This document shows, piece after piece, positions 38,004-47,757 of a DNA stretch of 64,000 nt. Below the pieces are notes generated by a model. That model was not told the origin of the DNA. It saw nothing but the letters and a program-made list of their open reading frames with translations, and searched no databases. The stretch covers positions 558,001 through 622,000 of the forward strand of contig NZ_QEKM01000001.1 of assembly GCF_003096555.1 (NCBI RefSeq), written 5' to 3'. Each line of letters opens with the position of its first letter. Position 1 is the stretch's first letter. Source of the stretch: Simplicispira sp. 125 (GTDB lineage Bacteria; Pseudomonadota; Gammaproteobacteria; Burkholderiales; Burkholderiaceae_C). A program made the translations under genes and the position numbers.

Positions 38004-38582
38004 CTAGGAGTGCGCGCGCAGCGGATGGCGTGCCGGTGAAACGCCGCTCGGTGGCATACGCACGGCGGCAATGCGTTGCACGAAGCGTGCGGGGGGGTCG
38101 AGAAATCCGTTTTCGTAGGCCACCACCTGCAGACTGGCGCAGGCCGTGAGCAGTTCCCCGGGTTGCAGCAAAAAGTCTGCCCGCGCGGGGCGGCCCACGG
38201 TTTCGTTGCCGCAGGCAAAGGTTTCGTACAGCAGCACCCCGCCCGGGGCCAGGCTCTGCACCAGCATGGGCAGCAGTGGGCGCCAGAGGTAGTTGGTGAC
38301 CACGACCGCGCCGAACAGGCGCCCGGGCAGCGGCCAGGGGCCGCTTTCAAGGTCGGCGGCAATCGCCTCACCCACGGAGGCCGCTGCGTCGATGGCTTGT
38401 GGGTTGCTGTCAATGCCGGTCACCGGATGACCCAGGGTGTGGAACCAGCGCAGGTGGCGGCCCTGGCCGCACGCCACATCGAGCATGGGCGCCTGCGGCG
38501 GCACCAGGTGTGACCAGCGCCGCACCCATTCAGAAGCGTTGTCCAGCGCAACGGGTGGGGAATAGGTTGCTTTCATATTCAT
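38004..38582 (-). CDS. Class I SAM-dependent methyltransferase
   Basis: The 192-residue product has the SAM-binding motif I (MLDVACGQGRHLRWF), VTGIDSNPQAID (motif II) and AVVVTNYLWRPLLPMLVQSL, a TehB/UbiE-like fold of unknown target. ATG 38582 (MNMKATY) or 38576 (MKATY) may be used; a longer frame runs back into a palindrome. It is followed closely by dapA, but a functional link is not implied. Confidence 0.82.
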   Translation of the reverse strand: MNMKATYSPPVALDNASEWVRRWSHLVPPQAPMLDVACGQGRHLRWFHTLGHPVTGIDSNPQAIDAAASVGEAIAADLESGPWPLPGRLFGAVVVTNYLWRPLLPMLVQSLAPGGVLLYETFACGNETVGRPARADFLLQPGELLTACASLQVVAYENGFLDPPARFVQRIAAVRMPPSGVSPARHPLRAHS

Positions 38583-38620
38583 AGCTGGTTGCGCTTGCTG
38601 CATAAGCGCCAGAGGCCAAT
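38581..38620. repeat. Short palindrome family copy (small ORF-methyltransferase gap)
   Basis: ATAGCTGGTTGCGCTTG, loop, CATAAGCGCCAGAGGCC. It overlaps the start region of the methyltransferase, possibly providing part of its leader. Confidence 0.85.
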
Positions 38621-38624
38621 TTGT

Positions 38625-38783
38625 CTAAAAACAGGCCCACACCTGGTCGGCGAGCATCACCATGAATTCCGGCTGGCTATAGAGCGCAAACACCGCCAGC
38701 AGCGCCACCACGGCCAGCGCCCAGGCCATCCAGCGGCGGTGCTTGCGCTGTGCAGATGTGGGGGTGTTGGGGGTGATCGACAT
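38625..38783 (-). CDS. 52-residue single-pass membrane protein
   Basis: ATG 38783 to TAG 38625 encodes a basic N-terminus (SAQRKHRRW) and one hydrophobic helix (MAWALAVVALLAVFALYSQP) with a short C-terminal tail ending WACF. It begins 2 bp after the MFS stop, which supports translation in the same unit. I know no named family. Small proteins of this layout often sit beside and modulate transporters, which is inference. Confidence 0.7.
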   Translation of the reverse strand: MSITPNTPTSAQRKHRRWMAWALAVVALLAVFALYSQPEFMVMLADQVWACF

Positions 38784-38785
38784 GG

Positions 38786-40009
38786 TCAGGCCGGTTGTGG
38801 TGCGCCGCGCTCAAGGGGCTGTTCGCGGATCGGCAGGTTCACCAGCCCAGCCAATAACCCCAAGCCAATGGCGATCTGCCAGACGATATCGTAGCTGCCC
38901 GTGCGGTCGTACAGATAACCCCCCAGCCACACGCCCATGAAGCTGCCGATCTGGTGGCTGAAGAACACCAGCCCGCCGAGCATGGAGAGGTGCTGCACAC
39001 CAAAAATCTGCGCAATCGTGGCGTTGGTCGGCGGCACCGTGGACAACCACAGTGCACCCATGATCGCAGAGAACACATACACCGACGTGGGCGACAGGGG
39101 CACCCACAGGAAAATGGTGATGACCACGGCGCGGGAAAAATAGATGAAGGCCAGGATATGGCGGCGCGGCATGCGCTGGCCGAGCGTGCCCGCGATATAG
39201 GTGCCAAACACGTTGAACAGCCCGATCAGCGCCAGTGAAAAACTGGCCACCTGGGGGGACAGGCCGTGGTCCTTGAGGTAGCTGGGCATGTGCACGCCAA
39301 TGAACACCACCTGGAAGCCGCAGACAAAATAGCCCGCTGTCAGCAGCAAAAAGCTGGGGTTGCGCACCGCTTCGGTCAGCGCCTCGCCAATACTTTGCTG
39401 GCGATGTGCAGGTGCCGCGCCCTGAAAGCCCGGTTCCCGCAGCCCATAGGCCAGCGGCGCGATCAGTAAAACCATCAACGCGAGCGCCAGCAGCGCCGTT
39501 TGCCAGCCCAGGTTGGCAATCAGAAGGCCCTCCACCGGCACCATGAGGAACTGGCCGAACGATCCCGCCGCCGCCGCCACGCCCATGGCCCACGAGCGCT
39601 TCTCGGGGGCAATCTGCCGCCCCAGCACGCCATAAATCACGGCATAGGTGGTGCCCGCCTGCGCCGCGCCAATCAGCACGCCCGTGGTCAGGGCAAACAG
39701 CGTCTGGGTGGGCGAGAGGGCCATGCCCGCCAGGCCCAAGGCATACAGTACGGCACCGGCAACGAGCACGCGAAAGGCGCCAAAACGGTCGGCCACCATG
39801 CCGACAAAGATGCCGATCAACCCCCAGGACAGGTTCTGGATGGCGATGGCCAGTGCAAAAGACTGGCGTGTCCAGCCCATCTCCTGCGTGATGGGCTGCA
39901 GCCACAGACCAAAGCCGTGGCGAATGCCCATGGACAGCGTGACAATGGCTGCGCCGCACGCCAGCACCTGGAACATGGACAATTTTTGGGAATTCGTATG
40001 CATACGCAT
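38786..40009 (-). CDS. Major facilitator superfamily transporter
   Basis: The 407-residue product has about 12 membrane helices, with MFS motif A-like VGMVADRFGAFRVLVAG between helices 2 and 3, and RSWAMGVAAAAGSFGQFL. It resembles the OFA/monocarboxylate-transporter subgroup (GIRHGFGLWLQPITQEMGWT near the N-terminus). The substrate is unknown, perhaps an organic acid. ATG 40009 is preferred; an upstream extension lacks family features. It is divergent from parE across 131 bp. Confidence 0.9.
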   Translation of the reverse strand: MRMHTNSQKLSMFQVLACGAAIVTLSMGIRHGFGLWLQPITQEMGWTRQSFALAIAIQNLSWGLIGIFVGMVADRFGAFRVLVAGAVLYALGLAGMALSPTQTLFALTTGVLIGAAQAGTTYAVIYGVLGRQIAPEKRSWAMGVAAAAGSFGQFLMVPVEGLLIANLGWQTALLALALMVLLIAPLAYGLREPGFQGAAPAHRQQSIGEALTEAVRNPSFLLLTAGYFVCGFQVVFIGVHMPSYLKDHGLSPQVASFSLALIGLFNVFGTYIAGTLGQRMPRRHILAFIYFSRAVVITIFLWVPLSPTSVYVFSAIMGALWLSTVPPTNATIAQIFGVQHLSMLGGLVFFSHQIGSFMGVWLGGYLYDRTGSYDIVWQIAIGLGLLAGLVNLPIREQPLERGAPQPA

Positions 40010-40140
40010 AAATGTAGCGATTTTGTCCAAAATGCGCCGGAACACGGGTGACCGGTACGCGGCAAAAACCATGGGCTGCAGATCTTGTGCCTGTGTATTC
40101 ATCCAGCTGTTTGCGCAGCAGCACACTACAATCCGCCCCC

Positions 40141-42126
40141 ATGGCAGCCAAACCCTCTCCCGTTTCCTCCAATAGCGAATACTCCGAAGGCTCGATCCGC
40201 GTGCTCAAGGGCCTGGAGCCCGTCAAGCAGCGGCCGGGCATGTACACCCGCACCGACAACCCCTTGCACGTCATCCAGGAAGTGCTGGACAACGCCGCCG
40301 ACGAAGCGCTGGCCGGCTACGGCAAAAAGATCAAGGTCACCTTGCACGCCGATGGCTCGGTGAGCGTGGAAGACGATGGCCGAGGCATCCCGTTTGGCCT
40401 GCACCCGGAAGAAAACGCGCCGGTGATCGAGCTGGTCTTCACGCGCCTGCACGCGGGCGGCAAGTTCGACAAAGGCAAGGGCGGCGCCTACAGCTTCTCG
40501 GGCGGCCTGCATGGTGTGGGTGTGAGCGTGACCAACGCGCTCTCCACCCGGCTCGAAGCGACGAGCTACCGCGAAGGCCAGGTCGCGCGCCTCGTGTTCT
40601 CGGCCGGTGATGTGATCGAGCCGCTGACCACGCAGCCCAAGGGCGAAGGCGACCGCAAGCAGGGCACCACGGTGCGTGCCTGGCCCGACGCCAAATATTT
40701 CGAGTCCAGCCACCTGCCCATGAACGAGCTCACGCACCTGCTGCGCAGCAAGGCGGTGCTGATGCCGGGCGTGAGCGTTTCGCTGGTCAACGAAAAAACC
40801 CGTGACACCCAGACCTGGCAATACAAGGGCGGCCTGCGCGACTATCTGCAGCAGACCCTGAACGGCGAACCGGTGATCCCGCTGTTCGAGGGCGAAGGTT
40901 TTGCCGATGGCGGGCACGAGAGTTTTGCCGAAGGCGAGGGCGCGGCCTGGTGCGTGGCGTTCACCGAAGACGGCCAGCCGGTGCGCGAGAGCTATGTCAA
41001 CCTCATCCCCACCAGCGCGGGCGGCACGCACGAGAGCGGCCTGCGTGATGGTCTGTTCACCGCCGTCAAAAGCTTCATCGAGCTGCACAGCCTGTTGCCC
41101 AAGGGCGTCAAGCTGCTGCCCGAAGACGTGTTCGCCCGCGCCAGCTACGTGCTCTCGGCCAAGGTGCTGGACCCGCAGTTCCAGGGCCAGATCAAGGAGC
41201 GGTTGAACTCACGCGACGCGGTGCGGCTGGTGTCGAGCTTTGTGCGACCGGCGCTCGAGCTGTGGCTGAACCAGCATGTCGAATATGGCAAGAAACTCGC
41301 CGAACTGGCCATCAAGGCCGCGCAAACGCGGCAGAAGGCAGGCCAGAAGGTCGAAAAGCGCAAGGGCTCGGGGGTGGCAGTGCTGCCCGGCAAGTTGACC
41401 GATTGCGAAAGCCGCGACCTGGCGCACAACGAAGTGTTTCTGGTTGAGGGCGACTCGGCCGGCGGCAGCGCCAAGATGGGCCGCGACAAGGAAAGCCAGG
41501 CCATCCTGCCGCTGCGTGGCAAGGTGCTCAACACCTGGGAGGTCGAGCGCGACCGGCTGTTTGCCAACAACGAAATCCACGACATCTCGGTGGCGATTGG
41601 CGTGGACCCGCACGGCCCCAACGATTCGCCTGATTTGTCGGGCCTGCGCTACGGCAAGGTGTGCATCCTGTCAGATGCCGACGTGGACGGCTCGCACATC
41701 CAGGTGCTGCTGCTCACGCTGTTTTTCCGGCACTTTCCTAAACTCATCGAAACCGGCCACATCTACGTGGCACGCCCGCCGCTGTTTCGTGTGGACGTGC
41801 CCGCGCGCGGCAAAAAACCGGCGGCCAAGCAGTACGCGCTGGACGACGGCGAGCTGCAAGCCATCCTCGACAAGGCCGAAAAAGACGGCGTGGCGCGCGA
41901 CAAGTGCCAGATCAGCCGCTTCAAAGGCTTGGGTGAAATGAACGCCGAGCAGCTGTGGGACACCACGCTCAACCCCGACACCCGTCGCCTGCTGCCGGTG
42001 CAGCTGGGCAGCATGGACTTTGCCGCCACCGAAGGCCTCATCACCAAGCTCATGGGCAAGGGCGAGGCGGGGTCGCGGCGCGAGTTGATGGAGCTGCACG
42101 GTGACAGCGTCGAGATCGATGTTTAA
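40141..42126 (+). CDS. parE: DNA topoisomerase IV subunit B
   Basis: ParE is the ATPase subunit of topoisomerase IV, which decatenates daughter chromosomes. The 661-residue product has the GHKL ATP site (EVLDNAADEALAG, DGRGIPFGLH, SGGLHGVGVSVTNAL) and the TOPRIM domain with LVEGDSAGGSA, LRGKVLNTWEV and DADVDGSHI. It is shorter than GyrB and lacks the GyrB insert. parC is next, separated by a repeat-filled 507-bp gap. Confidence 0.96.
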   Translation: MAAKPSPVSSNSEYSEGSIRVLKGLEPVKQRPGMYTRTDNPLHVIQEVLDNAADEALAGYGKKIKVTLHADGSVSVEDDGRGIPFGLHPEENAPVIELVFTRLHAGGKFDKGKGGAYSFSGGLHGVGVSVTNALSTRLEATSYREGQVARLVFSAGDVIEPLTTQPKGEGDRKQGTTVRAWPDAKYFESSHLPMNELTHLLRSKAVLMPGVSVSLVNEKTRDTQTWQYKGGLRDYLQQTLNGEPVIPLFEGEGFADGGHESFAEGEGAAWCVAFTEDGQPVRESYVNLIPTSAGGTHESGLRDGLFTAVKSFIELHSLLPKGVKLLPEDVFARASYVLSAKVLDPQFQGQIKERLNSRDAVRLVSSFVRPALELWLNQHVEYGKKLAELAIKAAQTRQKAGQKVEKRKGSGVAVLPGKLTDCESRDLAHNEVFLVEGDSAGGSAKMGRDKESQAILPLRGKVLNTWEVERDRLFANNEIHDISVAIGVDPHGPNDSPDLSGLRYGKVCILSDADVDGSHIQVLLLTLFFRHFPKLIETGHIYVARPPLFRVDVPARGKKPAAKQYALDDGELQAILDKAEKDGVARDKCQISRFKGLGEMNAEQLWDTTLNPDTRRLLPVQLGSMDFAATEGLITKLMGKGEAGSRRELMELHGDSVEIDV

Positions 42127-42394
42127 GAACCTGTTCAATGTCTTTTTGGAGTCGCACAAGTACCTTGCCGGGATGGGATGCAAGGCGCGGTGTGCAGTTG
42201 ATAGCCCGGCTATCAACAAGCGCCGCAACGCCGCAGACCGCCCGGCAAGGCACTTGCCCGAAGGGTTGGAGTGAAATCGGGCGATTGGACGCCCCGGCTG
42301 CTTGCATGGGCACGAGCCCATGCGGCGCATCCGAAGCACCCACTCCTCCCGATTGCACTCCAATGCGATCTCCCAAAAGATGTTGAACAGGTTC
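42127..42394. mobile_element. 268-bp element of two palindromes with terminal inverted repeats
   Basis: The ends are inverted repeats of about 30 bp (GAACCTGTTCAATG and the complement of GATGTTGAACAGGTTC) and are flanked on both sides by TAA, the left one being the parE stop codon. Inside are two large palindromes, 42157-42256 (centre GATAGCCCGGCTATC) and 42266-42363 (centre CATGGGCACGAGCCCATG). It carries no gene. The first palindrome shares GGCGGTCTGC-GCGTTGC-type arms with the 160-bp elements. Confidence 0.75.
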
Positions 42395-42397
42395 TAA

Positions 42398-42557
42398 GGC
42401 CATGCTGAACAAGTCCCTCACGCGCCGCGCATCCGTGCCTCGGGCGGTCTGCTGCGTTGCAAATCCTCGCCATAGCGATGGCTATGACGGCGGTTTGCGC
42501 CTTGCATCCCATCCCGAAGCACGGCGCGCGCCATCGCAGTGATTTATTTAGTATCGC
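42398..42557. mobile_element. 160-bp MITE-like palindromic element, second copy
   Basis: It is closely similar to 33006-33165 along its length (AATGCTGAACAAGTCCCTCA-like left end; GATGCTAAATAAATC-like right end). The centre CATAGCGATGGCTATG forms a stem. No clear target duplication is seen here, perhaps because it abuts the 268-bp element. Confidence 0.8.
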
Positions 42558-42570
42558 CAAAATTCAAGCA

Positions 42571-42614
42571 AAATTGGCCTCTAGCGCTTATACATCAAGC
42601 GCTAGTAGCTATGA
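42571..42614. repeat. Short palindrome family copy (before parC)
   Basis: TTGGCCTCTAGCGCTT, loop, AAGCGCTAGTAGCTAT: a well-paired copy 20 bp before the parC start. Confidence 0.9.
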
Positions 42615-42633
42615 AAAAGATAGTGATTGACCT

Positions 42634-44985
<2,352 letters not shown>

Positions 44986-45109
44986 CTCTCAAGCTACAGG
45001 GAGTCGCGCATGTTCCTGTGTGCGCATGCTGGTTTTGTGCTTCAACAGAAAACAGTGCAATATCGCTGTAACAAGCACAAATTGTTTCAATGCAAGAAGG
45101 GAGACTCCG

Positions 45110-46894
45110 ATGTTTCAGCAATTGAAAATGGGCCACAAGTTGTGGCTGGCCGTCACGGTCATTGTGGTGTTGCTGGTGGCCGTCGTTGGGTTTTCGGGCT
45201 ATCGGTCGGCCAAGACACGTGCCGACGCCGACGTGATCTTGCAAGCAACCGTCCAGCGGCATGATGCGGTCGTGCAATGGGCGGGCCTGACGGAAACCAA
45301 CGCGGTGCGCACCCTGGCGTTGGTGCTCAGTGATGACCCCGCGATGCAGGCCGAGTTCAAGGATGCCATGGCTGCTACTTCGGCCAAGATCAGCGAGGTG
45401 CAAAAGTCGCTGGAGGCGCTGGCGCTGTCAGATCGTGAAAAAGCGCAGATGGACACGATTGCCGCAGCCCGCAAAAATATGGTGGCGCAGCGCGACCAGG
45501 CGCGCAAACTCAAGGCCGATGGCCAGGGCGACCAGGCCGAAACCTTTGTGCGCCAGACCTATAACCCGGCCTCGGCGGCCTATCTGCAAACCCTGCGGGA
45601 CTTCGTGCAGCTGGAAAAGCAGATCATGCAGGAAACCCGCGATGAGTTGGGCCGTGCCGGTATGGATACCGTCAAAATGGCTGGGGCGGCCGTGGGAGCC
45701 TTGCTGCTGGCGATCATCATTGGGGCCTACTACCTGATTCGCAGCATTGTGCAGCCGCTGCAGCAGGCGACAACCTTGGCGGGGCGCATTGCTGAGGGGG
45801 ATCTGAGCCAGCGTGAAACGATCACGCGGGCAGACGAATTCGGCGAACTGCTGCACTCGCTCTACGCCATGAGCGATTCTCTCGGACGCATGGTGCACCA
45901 GGTGCGCCAGAGCACCGACAGCATTGCCACGGCCAGCGCCCAGATTGCGGCGGGCAACCATGACCTGTCGGCGCGCACCGAGCAGACGTCCAGCAACCTG
46001 CAGGAAACAGCGGCCGCCATGGAGGAGTTCACCAGCACCATCCAGCAAAGCGCCAGCAGTGCGCAGCAGGCCAGCAGCCTGGCGGCGGGAGCCAGTGGTG
46101 TGGCGCAGCGTGGTGGCGAGGTGGTGACCCAGGTGGTCTCCACCATGGAGGCCATCCAGCACAGCAGCCAAAAAATATCCGACATCATTGGCGTGATCGA
46201 CGGCATTGCCTTCCAGACCAACATCCTGGCGCTCAATGCGGCCGTTGAGGCCGCCCGTGCGGGCGAGCAGGGCCGGGGCTTTGCCGTGGTGGCCAGCGAG
46301 GTGCGCAGCCTGGCCGGGCGCAGCGCCGAAGCGGCCAAGGAGATCAAGCAGCTCATCAACACCTCGGTCGAGAAGGTCGAAGCCGGCTCGCGCCTGGTGC
46401 AGGACGCGGGTACCACCATGCAGGATATCGTGCAGTCGGTGCAGCGCGTGAACGACATGATTGGCGAAATCACCGCTGCATCCACCGAGCAAAGCGCGGG
46501 TGTTTCCCAGGTGAACCAGGCCGTGGGTAACCTCGATCAAATGACGCAGCAGAACGCAGCGTTGGTGGAAGAGAGTGCGGCCGCAGCCCAAAGCCTGCGC
46601 GAGCAGGCTGAGCAGCTGGCCCAGGTGGTATCGATCTTCAAGGTCAATACTTCGGGTCTGCCACCCGCACAACCCGTGCGGCGCAGTGCACCGGTGGCAG
46701 CACCTGCCCCGGCGCGCGGCGTGCCTGCGCCCGCCAAACCGGCTCCGCTGCGTACCCCGGCGGCCAAGGCACCTGCTGTGCGTCTGGCCTCAGCAAAGGC
46801 GTCGCCTGCAGCCCACAAACCGGCTGCGCAGCCCCCGGCAGCACCACCGCGGGCCCAAGCTGCTGCCAGTGACGACGACTGGGAATCCTTTTGA
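45110..46894 (+). CDS. Methyl-accepting chemotaxis protein
   Basis: The 594-residue receptor has a first membrane helix (KLWLAVTVIVVLLVAVVGF), a four-helix-bundle periplasmic domain, a second helix (AVGALLLAIIIGAYYLI), HAMP, and the signalling hairpin GIAFQTNILALNAAVEAARA, with methylation helices around it. An Ala/Pro-rich linker ends in DDDWESF, which resembles the CheR/CheB-binding pentapeptide NWETF. Start ATG 45110 has AAGGGAG upstream. The ligand is unknown. Confidence 0.94.
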   Translation: MFQQLKMGHKLWLAVTVIVVLLVAVVGFSGYRSAKTRADADVILQATVQRHDAVVQWAGLTETNAVRTLALVLSDDPAMQAEFKDAMAATSAKISEVQKSLEALALSDREKAQMDTIAAARKNMVAQRDQARKLKADGQGDQAETFVRQTYNPASAAYLQTLRDFVQLEKQIMQETRDELGRAGMDTVKMAGAAVGALLLAIIIGAYYLIRSIVQPLQQATTLAGRIAEGDLSQRETITRADEFGELLHSLYAMSDSLGRMVHQVRQSTDSIATASAQIAAGNHDLSARTEQTSSNLQETAAAMEEFTSTIQQSASSAQQASSLAAGASGVAQRGGEVVTQVVSTMEAIQHSSQKISDIIGVIDGIAFQTNILALNAAVEAARAGEQGRGFAVVASEVRSLAGRSAEAAKEIKQLINTSVEKVEAGSRLVQDAGTTMQDIVQSVQRVNDMIGEITAASTEQSAGVSQVNQAVGNLDQMTQQNAALVEESAAAAQSLREQAEQLAQVVSIFKVNTSGLPPAQPVRRSAPVAAPAPARGVPAPAKPAPLRTPAAKAPAVRLASAKASPAAHKPAAQPPAAPPRAQAAASDDDWESF

Positions 46895-46901
46895 ACGTGA
46901 G

Positions 46902-46929
46902 AGGGGCGGCGGCGGTGGATGCCGCCCCT
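46902..46929. terminator. Hairpin between convergent mcp and ridA
   Basis: Stem AGGGGCGGC/GCCGCCCCT in the 56-bp gap between convergent stops. No T run follows on the + strand, so it may act as a stability or weak bidirectional terminator. Confidence 0.5.
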
Positions 46930-46950
46930 GAACCTGACCGGCTCTGACGA

Positions 46951-47409
46951 TCAGGCCAGTTCGGCGATCAGTTCTATCTCCACGCAGGCGCCCATGGGGA
47001 TCTGCGCCACGCCGAAGGCGCTGCGCGCATGCACACCGGCTTCGCCAAACACCTGGCCCAGCAGTTCGCTGGCGCCATTGGTCACCAGGTGCTGCTCGGT
47101 GTAGTCACCTGTGGAGTTCACCAGGCTCATCACCTTCACGATGCGCTTGACGCGGTTCAGGTCGCCGCCCGCTGCCGCTTGCAGCGTGCCCATCAGGTCG
47201 ATGGCGACAGCGCGGGCAGCTGCCTTGCCTTCTTCGGTCGTGATGTTCTTGCCAAACTGTGCAACCCAGGGCTTGCCGTCCTTGCGGGCAATGTGGCCGC
47301 TCAGGAAGACGAGGTTGCCGGTCTGCACATAGGGCACATAGGCCGCCGCCGGTACGCTGACGGGGGGCAGGGTGATGTTCAGGGCGGAAAGCTGGTCGTA
47401 AACGCTCAT
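46951..47409 (-). CDS. RidA-family protein
   Basis: The 152-residue product has YVQTGNLVFLSGHIARKDGK, GKNITTEEGKAAARAVAIDL, DLNRVKRIVKVMSLVNS, and the C-terminal IPMGACVEIELIAEL. RidA proteins hydrolyse reactive enamines and imines from PLP enzymes; this belongs to the longer YjgF-like subgroup whose activity can be another deaminase. It is a single gene, convergent with the chemoreceptor. Confidence 0.88.
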   Translation of the reverse strand: MSVYDQLSALNITLPPVSVPAAAYVPYVQTGNLVFLSGHIARKDGKPWVAQFGKNITTEEGKAAARAVAIDLMGTLQAAAGGDLNRVKRIVKVMSLVNSTGDYTEQHLVTNGASELLGQVFGEAGVHARSAFGVAQIPMGACVEIELIAELA

Positions 47410-47537
47410 GGTGTTCCTTGAAGAAAATAGATTCCGGCATTGCGGGAGCGGGGCGCTCCACCACGCAGACGGATTTTTGCGTGCAGGGCCGGGCCAAGGG
47501 TTGGCATGTTACACAGCCCCGTGCTTGCTGCGCAGAC

Positions 47538-47706
47538 CCAGGAGCCTGTCGGGCTTGGAAATCGTCGGCTGCAAATCGGCCGCAGCGGTCCATTTTTTAC
47601 CGTCTTTTTGCCCCATAGCCGGGCTATGGGGCTGCAAATCCGGCAAAAACTGTCCTCGCTGGGGCCAATTCTCGCTTTCGACGCCCCAAGCCCGACAGAC
47701 TCCCAG
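47538..47706. repeat. About 170-bp imperfect palindrome in the ridA-comEC gap
   Basis: Ends CCTGTCGGGCTTGG and CCAAGCCCGACAGAC are inverted repeats; the centre GCCCCATAGCCGGGCTATGGGGC (47610-47632) forms a strong stem. It fills most of the 348-bp gap, which otherwise holds only promoters. Confidence 0.78.
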
Positions 47707-47757
47707 GTGGCGTTGACCGCCATTTTCAGAACACAGGGCCTGCCGTAGCATGCGTCC

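Noticed and set aside
38004..38603. Methyltransferase start at 38603
   Set aside because: The extra residues are encoded by the short palindrome; ATG 38582 or 38576 gives the conserved domain.
42395..42562. Target duplication around the second 160-bp element
   Set aside because: The flanks (TCTAA and AAAAT) do not match; the clear case is only at 33001-33170.
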